Shown piece after piece: positions 1 through 6,952 of a DNA stretch of 64,000 nt. A program made the translations under genes and the position numbers. The notes under the pieces are model-generated. The model saw nothing but the letters and a program-made list of their open reading frames with translations. It had not been told where the DNA came from and searched no databases. The first letter of the stretch is position 1. Every line of letters begins with the position of its first letter. The DNA is from Corynebacterium testudinoris (GTDB lineage Bacteria > Actinomycetota > Actinomycetes > Mycobacteriales > Mycobacteriaceae): positions 1,302,001-1,366,000 of the forward strand of contig NZ_CP011545.1 of NCBI RefSeq assembly GCF_001021045.1, given 5' to 3'.

Positions 1-173
1 CTACCCCCGTGGTGTACTTTGTCTGAAGTTCGCAGTCAGGAGAAGCCGGGATGGGCAAGTGCGGATTCCGTGCCATATACGTGCCATAAGTGGCGCCCGC
101 AGCGCAGCAGGCGGCTGATGATGCCGTGGGCACGTTGTAACGTTAAAAACGCCCTGAGGAGCGAAAACAACCG
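1..173. other. No gene recognised at left edge
   Basis: No convincing coding region is visible on either strand. Reading frames here have no recognisable product, and one runs through the tRNA gene. A 9-base direct repeat (CGTGCCATA at 69-77 and 80-88) is present. The region lies downstream of a tRNA gene, where integrated elements often sit, but no integrase or attachment duplication can be seen. Confidence 0.4.
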
Positions 174-200
174 AATAATAAAACAGGCCAGAGCCTGTTT
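174..200 (-). terminator. Rho-independent terminator of tRNA-Pro
   Basis: Read on the minus strand, an 8-base stem (AAACAGGC / GCCTGTTT, positions 200-193 and 188-181) with a 4-base loop is followed by a T-rich run (TTTTATTATT). It starts 22 bases past the 3' end of the tRNA, as expected for its intrinsic terminator. Confidence 0.75.
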
Positions 201-222
201 ATATGCTCTGACCTGCTGTTTG

Positions 223-296
223 TCGGACTGACAGGATTTGAACCTGCGACCCCTACACCCCCAGTGTAGTGCGCTACCAAACTGCGCCACAGTCCG
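223..296 (-). tRNA. tRNA-Pro (anticodon GGG)
   Basis: The minus strand folds as a complete tRNA of 74 nt. The 7-bp acceptor stem is CGGACTG / CAGTCCG with discriminator A at 223. The D arm contains the conserved AGTTTGGTAGC stretch, and the T arm contains GGTTCAAATCC. The anticodon stem CTACA/TGTAG closes a loop CTGGGGG, giving anticodon GGG, so it reads proline CCC/CCU codons. CCA is not encoded. An intrinsic terminator follows at 174-200. Confidence 0.95.
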
Positions 297-374
297 CCGT
301 TGCAGCATTTTGCAACTCGTTTAGGTTACAACAGTGTCATCTGAAATGACGAATCTGCTGTTCATGAAGCATTT

Positions 375-764
375 TTAGGAGACTGCACCGTTGGAGTAAT
401 ACCACTGGCCGTTGATGCGGCGGAAGGTTGAGCGTTCCCGTTGGCTTCCTGGGGGATCGCCTTTGAAGAACGCCTCGAACTCGACGATGCCTTGTGTATC
501 GAGGGGTCCGCCGTCGACGACGTCGAGGATGTCAAGTCGGTAGAAGGTAATGGGTAGGTCGACCAAGGTGAGTTCGAACTGTCGGGTGTCGGGGTCCCAG
601 GTGCGCAGGAGGTAGTCGGCGTCGCGGGTGACGAAGGCAGTGAAGCGGGAGCGCATGAGCGTTTCTGCGGTGGGGGCGAGGGCCCCGGCGTGGTATTTGC
701 CGCAGCACTGTTCGTAGGTCAGGCCAGTCCCGCAGGGGCACCGGCGATCTGGAGGAAAGGTCAT
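375..764 (-). CDS. YchJ-family (UPF0225) SEC-C motif protein
   Basis: This 129-residue protein begins with a SEC-C-like zinc motif (CPCGTGLTYEQCC, about residues 9-21) followed by the YchJ-type fold with the conserved RSRFTAF segment. UPF0225 proteins are small cytoplasmic zinc-binding proteins of unclear function. The start codon overlaps the stop of the upstream hydrolase-OsmC gene (ATGA, 761-764), so the two are probably translationally coupled. Length is close to the short members of the family. The family assignment is secure. The biochemical role is unknown. Confidence 0.85.
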   Translation of the reverse strand: MTFPPDRRCPCGTGLTYEQCCGKYHAGALAPTAETLMRSRFTAFVTRDADYLLRTWDPDTRQFELTLVDLPITFYRLDILDVVDGGPLDTQGIVEFEAFFKGDPPGSQRERSTFRRINGQWYYSNGAVS

Positions 765-1921
765 GCTGAGACGTCCATGATGTTGGCCCCGGACAGCATG
801 CCCTGGATGTCGGTGGAGGCGGCGGCGTCGAGAAGCTCGCGGCGCTGTGCCGTGGTGAGCGTGCCGATGAGTTCCACCTTGCGTTCGAAGGTGGTGTCGA
901 GGACGTGGATGACGGTGACGCGGACGTCGTCAAGCTTCATGCCACGAGCGGCGGCGCGGACGGCCTCGGAGGTGGCTGAGGCGAGGGCGGACATGAGCAG
1001 TTCCAGGGCGCTGACGCCAGCGCCTTTCCCGCCGTTTCCCTTGGGGCGGTCGGTGACGATCGCCTCGCGCGAGGTTCGGACTACTGATCCGAGGCGGGTG
1101 CCGGCGGCGATGGTTGCTACGGCTTGCCCGTCGGACACGGGGGAGGGGACCTGCGTTGGCTTGAGGTAGGGGCGGGCCCATTCGGCGATGAGGCGGCCGG
1201 CGCGTTGAGCCGTGGTGCCGCGGGTGAAGAGGTGATCGGCCTTGTCGATGCTGACCAGGGACTTCGGGTAGCGGGTGAGGCGGAAGATGTTCTGGGCGTT
1301 TTCAATCCCGACGGTTTGGTCGACGGGGGAGTGCAGCAGCATGAGCGGCTTGCGCAGGGTGGGCAGGTACTGCTGCGGGTCGGTGTCGGCGAGGTCTTCG
1401 AGGAACTCACGCGAGATGACGATGTCGCGACCGCCGAGGACAACGGTGACGGAACCGTCCTCGTCGGCATCCTTCACTCGATCGGCGAAGTGGAGGACCG
1501 CATGCGCGGGATCGAAAGGCGCGCCCATCGTGGCCACGGCGTTGATGGAGACCATCTCAGGTTTCGTCGCTGCTTTGAGGACGGCGGCACCGCCCAGGGA
1601 ATGGCCGACGAGGAGCTGAGGTGCCTCGTAGTTTTCTGTTAGCCAATCAGAGGCGGCGATGATATCGGCGACGTTTTGGCTAAAGCAGGTGTCGGCGAAC
1701 TCTCCCTCGGACTGCCCGAGACCGGGGAAGTCGAAGCGAAGGGCCGCGATGCCGTGCTCGGCGAGGGTCTTGCACACGCGGGAGGCGGCCGGAGCGAAAC
1801 GTGAACAGGTGAAACAGTGGGCGAAAACTGCATAGGCGATGGGCGTAGAGTCTGGAAAATCAATCGTGCCGGCCATCGTGGTGCTTGTGCTGGAGGGCAA
1901 TGTCACGCTCAGAGAATGCAT
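761..1921 (-). CDS. Bifunctional alpha/beta hydrolase / OsmC-family protein
   Basis: The 386-residue protein is a two-domain fusion. The N-terminal part (about 15-250) is an alpha/beta hydrolase with the nucleophile elbow GHSLGG. The C-terminal part (about 265-386) resembles OsmC/Ohr peroxide-detoxifying proteins, including a LLMSALASATSE-like segment, although the usual first OsmC cysteine is replaced. The ATG at 1921 is chosen because upstream frame extension would run into secA2 and the hydrolase homology begins right after it. A plausible role is hydrolysis of an ester or thioester coupled to redox stress. Substrate is unknown. It is divergent from secA2 across a 76-bp gap holding a 10-bp inverted repeat. 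Confidence 0.85.
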   Translation of the reverse strand: MHSLSVTLPSSTSTTMAGTIDFPDSTPIAYAVFAHCFTCSRFAPAASRVCKTLAEHGIAALRFDFPGLGQSEGEFADTCFSQNVADIIAASDWLTENYEAPQLLVGHSLGGAAVLKAATKPEMVSINAVATMGAPFDPAHAVLHFADRVKDADEDGSVTVVLGGRDIVISREFLEDLADTDPQQYLPTLRKPLMLLHSPVDQTVGIENAQNIFRLTRYPKSLVSIDKADHLFTRGTTAQRAGRLIAEWARPYLKPTQVPSPVSDGQAVATIAAGTRLGSVVRTSREAIVTDRPKGNGGKGAGVSALELLMSALASATSEAVRAAARGMKLDDVRVTVIHVLDTTFERKVELIGTLTTAQRRELLDAAASTDIQGMLSGANIMDVSA

Positions 1922-1940
1922 GCGCTCATGGTAGTTGAGT

Positions 1941-1976
1941 CTGCTTAAACTACTGTGAAAGAGACGGTTTAAGCAG
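1941..1976. promoter_or_regulatory. Inverted repeat in the hydrolase-secA2 divergent promoter
   Basis: Perfect 10-bp arms CTGCTTAAAC (1941-1950) and GTTTAAGCAG (1967-1976) are separated by 16 bp, in the 76-bp gap between two divergent genes. The arrangement suits a dimeric regulator binding two half sites. No T-tract follows on either side, so a terminator is unlikely. The binding protein is unknown. Confidence 0.5.
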
Positions 1977-1997
1977 CAATTCATAAGGAGTGGGTCC

Positions 1998-4286
1998 TTG
2001 GCTTTCAATTGGTTCTGGAAGGCAATGGGGGCGCAGCAGTCGCGAAACCAAAAGCGGAGTGTGGCGATCGTCGAGGATGCTTCAGCCCGCACGGCGGAGT
2101 TGTCGCACCTCGATGATGCTGCCTTGGCTCAGCGGGCCCGTGACCTCACTGCCGGTGGCACTCTCTCGGATCCGGCGGAGTTCCTCGCTGTGTTGGGGGT
2201 GGCGTCGGAACGCACGCTGGGTCTGGCGCCGTTCCCGGTCCAGTCGCAGGCGGTGTTGCGCCTCCTGGAGGGCGATGTCATTCAGATGGCCACCGGCGAG
2301 GGCAAGACCTTGGTCGGGGCGATGGCGGCGACGGGGTTTGGCCTCATGGGCAAGCGCGTCCACCTCATCACCATTAATGATTATCTTGCTGGGCGTGACG
2401 CGGAGTGGATGCAGCCTCTCGTGTCCTTCTTTGGGCTGAGCGTCGGCGCTATCACGGAGAAGTTGGGCCCGGAGGAACGCCGTCGGGTATACGCCAGCGA
2501 CGTTATCTATGGCCCGGTCAATGAGATCGGGTTTGATGTGTTGCGCGATCAGCAGGTCACCCGCCGTCGTGACGCCGTGCAGGCCCCAGCAGACGTCGCC
2601 CTGGTCGACGAGGCGGATTCGGTGCTGGTGGATGAGGCCCTCGTGCCTCTCGTTCTCGCGGGTAGCCAGCCGGGGGTGGAGACCACTGGGAAGATCACCG
2701 AGGTCGTGCGCACACTGCGTGAAACCGAGCACTATTCCATCGACGATGATCGCCGGAACGTGTTCCTCACCGATGCCGGCGCGACGCGAGTGGAGGGGGC
2801 TTTGGGTATTTCTTCGCTGTATGACGATGAGCATATTGGGACCACCCTCGTCCGCGTCAATCTCGCTTTGCATGCGAAAGCCCTGCTTATTCGTGATATT
2901 CACTATCTGGTGGATGATGGCAAGGTTGCGCTTATCGACGCCTCGCGGGGCCGTGTCGCCGATCTTCAGCGTTGGCCCGACGGCCTTCAGGCCGCCGTGG
3001 AGGCTAAGGAGGGCTTGGACGTCACCGAGGGCGGAAGGATCCTCGACACGATTACGTTGCAGGCCCTCATGCGGCGTTACCCCATGGTGTGCGGGATGAC
3101 CGGCACCGCTGTCGAGGCCACGGATCAGTTGCGGCAATTCTATGGCCTGCACGTTTCGGAGATCGAGAGGAATAAGGAGCTCCAGCGCTTCGATGAGGCC
3201 GATCGGATCTACGCCACGGCGGCGGAGAAGAATCGGGCCATCGTCGAGGAGATCACCCTGTTGCACACCAATGGCCAGCCGGTCCTCGTGGGCACCCACG
3301 ACGTCGCTGAGTCCGAGGCCTTGGCGGAAGCTCTAAGTGAGCGGGGCATCGAGGTCAATGTGCTCAACGCCAAGAATGATGCGGAAGAGGCCCGGATCGT
3401 TGCTGAGGCAGGCGACCTGGGCCGGGTGACGGTTTCGACGCAGATGGCGGGCCGGGGAACCGACATCCGCCTCGGCGGGGCGGATGAGCGGGACCACGAC
3501 GGCGTCGCCACGCTTGGTGGACTCGCTGTTATTGGTACTTCCCGTCACCGAACCGTGCGGTTGGATAATCAGCTGCGTGGTCGGGCTGGCCGACAGGGTG
3601 ACCCGGGCCTGTCACTGTTTTTCGTCTCCTTGGAGGACGATGTCGTGGTCTCTGGTGGCTCCGGTGAGTCCATTACCGCGCAGCCGGATGAGTTGGGGCG
3701 GATCACCTCGAACCGGATCGCCAACTTTGTCGCGCATTGCCAGCGGGTCACTGAGGGCCAGCTGTTGGAAATCCATGCTCAGACGTGGAAGTACAACCAG
3801 CTGCTCGCCGATCAGCGCGATATTTTCGATGAGCGCCGCGCACGTCTGCTAGATACCCCGCTCGCGTGGGAGGAACTGTCTCAACGCGCACCGGAGAAGG
3901 CCTCGACGTTGAGTGAGCTCGACGAGGGCGTGCGGGAGCAGGCCGCCCGGGACATCATGCTCTTCCACCTGGACAATGAGTGGGCGGAGCACCTGGCCGT
4001 CATGGATGACGTGCGCGAATCCATTCACCTGCGCGCGATTGCCCGCGAAACGCCGATCGACGAGTATCACCGCATAGCGGTGCGCGAGTTCAAGAGCGTG
4101 GCGCAGCGCGCCGTCGACGAGGCTGTGGAGACGTTTAACACAGTGCTTATCGACGACGCTGGGGCACATCTTGCCGACAACGGCCTCGCCCGGCCTTCCG
4201 CCACGTGGACCTACATGGTTTCCGACAACCCGCTTGCCGGATCAGGCAATTCGGTCGTGTCCGGGATCGGAAATCTTTTCCGCTGA
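1998..4286 (+). CDS. secA2: Accessory Sec translocase ATPase SecA2
   Basis: This 762-residue SecA-family motor ATPase drives export of a subset of proteins through SecYEG. Visible features are the nucleotide-binding loop ATGEGKT (residues 98-104), the DEAD-like VDEADSV motif, the SecA signature TVSTQMAGRGTDIRLGG and a QLRGRAGRQGDPG motif. It lacks the C-terminal zinc-binding tail of housekeeping SecA1, which with its length points to SecA2. Translation starts at TTG 1998, seven bases after AAGGAG (1985-1990). As in mycobacteria it lies close to the garA/odhI and MerR genes. The annotation is strong. Substrates cannot be inferred. Confidence 0.93.
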   Translation: MAFNWFWKAMGAQQSRNQKRSVAIVEDASARTAELSHLDDAALAQRARDLTAGGTLSDPAEFLAVLGVASERTLGLAPFPVQSQAVLRLLEGDVIQMATGEGKTLVGAMAATGFGLMGKRVHLITINDYLAGRDAEWMQPLVSFFGLSVGAITEKLGPEERRRVYASDVIYGPVNEIGFDVLRDQQVTRRRDAVQAPADVALVDEADSVLVDEALVPLVLAGSQPGVETTGKITEVVRTLRETEHYSIDDDRRNVFLTDAGATRVEGALGISSLYDDEHIGTTLVRVNLALHAKALLIRDIHYLVDDGKVALIDASRGRVADLQRWPDGLQAAVEAKEGLDVTEGGRILDTITLQALMRRYPMVCGMTGTAVEATDQLRQFYGLHVSEIERNKELQRFDEADRIYATAAEKNRAIVEEITLLHTNGQPVLVGTHDVAESEALAEALSERGIEVNVLNAKNDAEEARIVAEAGDLGRVTVSTQMAGRGTDIRLGGADERDHDGVATLGGLAVIGTSRHRTVRLDNQLRGRAGRQGDPGLSLFFVSLEDDVVVSGGSGESITAQPDELGRITSNRIANFVAHCQRVTEGQLLEIHAQTWKYNQLLADQRDIFDERRARLLDTPLAWEELSQRAPEKASTLSELDEGVREQAARDIMLFHLDNEWAEHLAVMDDVRESIHLRAIARETPIDEYHRIAVREFKSVAQRAVDEAVETFNTVLIDDAGAHLADNGLARPSATWTYMVSDNPLAGSGNSVVSGIGNLFR

Positions 4287-4346
4287 TCAACGCGGGTGAA
4301 TCGGCGGCTTCGCCGTCCCCGTGCCCGCCAAGCCGGGCGACAACGG

Positions 4347-4368
4347 CTATGATTGCAAACAGTCATAG
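4347..4368 (+). promoter_or_regulatory. Candidate odhI -10 box inside an inverted repeat
   Basis: TATGAT at 4349-4354 is a good -10 candidate about 40 bp before odhI. It lies in the left arm of an inverted repeat, CTATGATT (4347-4354) and AGTCATAG (4361-4368), matching at 7 of 8 positions. No good -35 is visible. This could be a promoter overlapped by an operator. Confidence 0.35.
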
Positions 4369-4391
4369 TTTCGACAATCGGAGGTTTTGAA

Positions 4392-4820
4392 ATGAGTGAG
4401 AACACCGGGACTCCTGAGGCACAGGTCGAGACCACATCGGTCTTCCGAGCTGATTTGCTGAAGGAAATGGAGTCCGGCGCCGCTCCGGCCGCCTCTGGGG
4501 CAGATAATCTGCCTGCTGGGGCGGGCCTTCTCGTCGTCAAGCGCGGGCCCAATGCAGGCGCCCGCTTTTTGCTGGACCAGCCGATCACTACGGCTGGGCG
4601 CCACCCTGAATCCGACATCTTCCTCGATGATGTCACCGTGTCGCGCCGTCACGCGGAGTTTCGCGCCAACGAAGGCGAGTTTGAGGTCTTCGATGTGGGG
4701 TCCCTCAACGGCACATACGTTAACCGCGAGCCGCGTAATTCCCAGGTCTTGACCACGGGCGATGAGGTGCAGATCGGCAAGTTCCGTCTAGTCTTCCTCG
4801 CCGGTCCCAAGGCCGACTAG
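4392..4820 (+). CDS. odhI: FHA-domain inhibitor of 2-oxoglutarate dehydrogenase (OdhI/GarA)
   Basis: This 142-residue forkhead-associated protein controls carbon flow at the 2-oxoglutarate node. Unphosphorylated OdhI binds and inhibits the E1 subunit OdhA, and phosphorylation by Ser/Thr kinases such as PknG relieves the inhibition. The N-terminal phosphosite ETTSVFRADLL is intact, with threonines at residues 14 and 15 exactly as in C. glutamicum OdhI. The FHA domain (about 50-140) carries GRHPESD, SRRHAEF and GSLNGTYVN. The ATG at 4392 is preceded by GGAGG at proper spacing. Function is assigned by family and motif conservation. Confidence 0.96.
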   Translation: MSENTGTPEAQVETTSVFRADLLKEMESGAAPAASGADNLPAGAGLLVVKRGPNAGARFLLDQPITTAGRHPESDIFLDDVTVSRRHAEFRANEGEFEVFDVGSLNGTYVNREPRNSQVLTTGDEVQIGKFRLVFLAGPKAD

Positions 4821-4840
4821 AGGGAAATTAGTCCGAGACA

Positions 4841-5578
4841 GTGAGTGCAGTTCGAAAGTCGACGGCAGTCCGTGCGGCCTCGGGTGACAACGCTGCCAGG
4901 ACCTCCGCCCGGACTCTGTCCATTGGCAAGGTCTTGGAGTTGTTGCGCTCCGAGTTTCCGGATGTAGCCGTCTCTAAGATTCGCTTCCTCGAAGCCGAGG
5001 GGCTGATTACGCCGCAGCGTACGGCGTCGGGGTACCGGCGGTTCACCAACGATGACGTTCAGCGTCTGCGCTACATTTTGGTGACCCAGCGGGACAACTA
5101 CCTTCCGCTCAAGGTCATCCGTGAGCAGCTTGAGGCGATGGATTCCGGCGCTGTCGCCGCGATCCTCACCACGGGTGCGTCACCCGAAGACTTCCGCAAG
5201 CCTGCTGCGTCCCGTCTCACCGATGCCGACTTGGCCAGCCAGGCTGGCGTCGAACTGCCCCTGGTCATTGAGCTGCTCGAGATCGGGCTGATCAAGCCCG
5301 ATGGCGCTGGCTACTTCTCTGTCGATGACATCAAGATTGTGTCCGCCGCTGAGGCGCTGAAGGGGTTCGGCTTCGATGCGCGCCACTTGAAGTCCATGCG
5401 CAACACGGCCCGCCGCCAGGCTGACCTCATTGGCCAGGTCATTTCCCCGGTGGCCAAATCAAAGGGCTCGACTGCGCGCCAGCGGGCGGAGGACATGGGC
5501 CAGCAGATGACCGCGTTGGCCGTGTCCTTGCACAGTTCTCTGGTGAAGAGCGCTCTCCGCGACGAGCTCGAATCATGA
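4841..5578 (+). CDS. ftsR: MerR-family regulator (FtsR / Rv1828 type)
   Basis: This 245-residue MerR-type transcription factor has an N-terminal winged helix-turn-helix (about 25-95: GKVLELLRSEFP, FLEAEGLI, GYRRFTNDDVQRL). A longer C-terminal region has no cysteine-rich metal site. It is in the position of mycobacterial Rv1828 and C. glutamicum FtsR, the latter described as an activator of ftsZ expression. The GTG at 4841 has only a weak, distant AGAGGGA upstream, so an internal start is possible. The next gene overlaps it by ATGA. Identification as FtsR rests on domain structure and gene order. Confidence 0.82.
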   Translation: MSAVRKSTAVRAASGDNAARTSARTLSIGKVLELLRSEFPDVAVSKIRFLEAEGLITPQRTASGYRRFTNDDVQRLRYILVTQRDNYLPLKVIREQLEAMDSGAVAAILTTGASPEDFRKPAASRLTDADLASQAGVELPLVIELLEIGLIKPDGAGYFSVDDIKIVSAAEALKGFGFDARHLKSMRNTARRQADLIGQVISPVAKSKGSTARQRAEDMGQQMTALAVSLHSSLVKSALRDELES

Positions 5579-6174
5579 CCCTCATCCCGGTCGAGTATCA
5601 CGGGGTGCACACCACGGGTCCGGAGCACTTTAGTTGTGTTCTGCTGCGCTGGGCGGAGCAGAACCGAATCCTTCCCATCTGGATGTCGCCGCTCTCAGCC
5701 GCCGAATTGGAGGCCCGCGATGAGGGCTTTATCCCTCGACGGCCAGGCACCCCAGATCTCATGGCGGAGATGTCGACTCGCTTGACCAGCGGGGTCACGG
5801 CCGTCAACATCATTAGCCACTTCGAGGGGGTGTTCATCGCGTCCCTGGTGTTTAACGATGGCGAGGAGATTGACGCCCGACCATCCGATGCCATCAAGCT
5901 GGCCCGCGCACTGGAGATTGATATCCACGTGGAGGAAGACGTGCTCACCCAGGCGTCCTTTTTCATCTCTGATGATGTGCTCGAGGAGTATTTCGGGCTG
6001 CGTTTCAGCCCCGCGGAGGAATCCGACGGAGACGATGAGGTGTCGGCGTCGGGCGATGCCCAGGCGGATGCTGATTTCGAAGAGATGATGCGCTCGCTGG
6101 GCATGGACGAGTCGGACTTCCTTGAGACTGGTGGGGAAGATGACACCGATGTGACTAAAGGTGACAACGAGTAA
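5575..6174 (+). CDS. Bifunctional nuclease-family (DUF151) protein
   Basis: The 199-residue protein has an N-terminal bifunctional nuclease (BFN) domain (about 1-135), including RPSDAIKLA and an acidic EVDVLT-like segment, followed by an acidic tail rich in Asp and Glu. BFN proteins of plants have RNase and DNase activity. Bacterial members between two MerR genes (as Rv1829) are of uncertain function. The start ATG overlaps the stop of ftsR (ATGA), so the two are translationally coupled. The acidic tail of about 55 residues could be a protein-interaction segment. Confidence 0.85.
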   Translation: MTLIPVEYHGVHTTGPEHFSCVLLRWAEQNRILPIWMSPLSAAELEARDEGFIPRRPGTPDLMAEMSTRLTSGVTAVNIISHFEGVFIASLVFNDGEEIDARPSDAIKLARALEIDIHVEEDVLTQASFFISDDVLEEYFGLRFSPAEESDGDDEVSASGDAQADADFEEMMRSLGMDESDFLETGGEDDTDVTKGDNE

Positions 6175-6181
6175 AATGAAG

Positions 6182-6206
6182 TCTAATCTTCAACTTGAGG
6201 GTTAGA
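6182..6206. promoter_or_regulatory. 25-bp imperfect palindrome, candidate MerR operator
   Basis: TCTAATCTTCAA and TTGAGGGTTAGA flank a central C, with 10 of 12 positions complementary and a perfect core TCAA-C-TTGA. It lies 27 bp upstream of the candidate -35 of the second MerR gene and just after the stop of the BFN gene. It is a good candidate operator for one of the two neighbouring MerR proteins, possibly autoregulatory. There is no T-run, which argues against a terminator. Confidence 0.55.
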
Positions 6207-6232
6207 GTTACGGCGTGTTGCCAAGTTGTGCC

Positions 6233-6261
6233 TTGACGTTGCTCTACTCTTGGCTTTAAAT
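6233..6261 (+). promoter_or_regulatory. Candidate promoter of second MerR gene
   Basis: TTGACG (6233-6238) and TTAAAT (6256-6261) are separated by 17 bp, about 40 bp before the GTG start at 6303. The gene therefore has its own promoter apart from the upstream operon. Confidence 0.5.
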
Positions 6262-6302
6262 GACGCATAAGGCGTTTTTCCAAACACCATTGGAGTAATT
6301 AC

Positions 6303-6866
6303 GTGAGCACCCACGAGCACTCGGACACCCCGCAGGCCCCCATCCAAGAATCCCTCTTCGACCTCGGCCCCGGGGAAGAGGTAGGCTACCGCGTCCCCAT
6401 CGCCTGTCAGGTCGCCGGCATCACCTACCGTCAGCTCGACTACTGGGCCCGCACCAAGCTGGTCGTCCCCTCGATTCGTGGTGCCCGTGGCTCCGGCTCG
6501 CAGCGCCTGTACTCCTTCCGCGACATCCTCGTGTTGAAGATTGTCAAGCGCCTCCTCGACACCGGCATCTCCCTCCAGAACATCCGCCTCGCGGTGGAGA
6601 AGCTGCGGGACCGCGGCGCCAACGACATCGCCGAGATCACCCTCGTCTCAGATGGCACCACCGTCTACGAATGCCGCTCCGCCGATGAGGTCATTGACCT
6701 GCTTGGTGGCGGCCAGGGCGTGTTCGGTATCGCCGTTCCGGGCATCATGAAGGAACTGACCGGCACCATCGCTTCCTTCCCCTCCGAGCGCGTCGATGAC
6801 GAGTCCGGGGCCGAGGTCATCGGGATGGATGAGCTCGCCGCCCGTCGCACCCGTAAGACGTCTTAG
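6303..6866 (+). CDS. MerR-family regulator (Rv1830/ResR type)
   Basis: This 187-residue MerR protein has a winged helix-turn-helix at about 25-100 (YRQLDYWARTKLV, GSQRLYSFRDILVLKIVKRLL) and a short C-terminal region that probably mediates dimerisation. It matches mycobacterial Rv1830 (ResR), implicated in growth and division recovery, in both domain layout and neighbourhood. GTG 6303 follows GGAG by seven bases. A 25-bp palindrome and a separate promoter lie upstream, consistent with autoregulation, and a strong terminator follows. The regulatory targets in this organism are inferred, not seen. Confidence 0.85.
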   Translation: MSTHEHSDTPQAPIQESLFDLGPGEEVGYRVPIACQVAGITYRQLDYWARTKLVVPSIRGARGSGSQRLYSFRDILVLKIVKRLLDTGISLQNIRLAVEKLRDRGANDIAEITLVSDGTTVYECRSADEVIDLLGGGQGVFGIAVPGIMKELTGTIASFPSERVDDESGAEVIGMDELAARRTRKTS

Positions 6867-6883
6867 CTAGACCCCGCAAACAC

Positions 6884-6948
6884 TAACGCCGCTTCCCTCC
6901 ACCTCTCGCTCCGCTCACGGGCGAGAAGGTTGGGGGGAAGCGGCGTTA
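6884..6948. terminator. Bidirectional terminator
   Basis: Perfect 14-bp arms TAACGCCGCTTCCC (6884-6897) and GGGAAGCGGCGTTA (6935-6948) with a 37-nt loop lie between two convergent genes (MerR ending 6866 and the VWA-like gene ending 6953). The right arm continues into TATT on plus. On minus a tract of only a few T residues is visible. It most likely terminates both transcripts. Confidence 0.7.
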
Positions 6949-6952
6949 TTCG

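Noticed and set aside
69-88. 9-base direct repeat CGTGCCATA near the tRNA as a phage attachment site
   Set aside because: It is too short, is not shared with the tRNA 3' end, and no integrase is nearby.
36-308. 90-codon open frame on minus through the tRNA-Pro gene
   Set aside because: It reads through a complete tRNA and its terminator and has no recognisable product.
1998-4286. Long frames on the strand opposite secA2 (for example 2082-3299)
   Set aside because: These are shadow frames caused by high GC and codon bias. The plus-strand SecA motifs are unambiguous.
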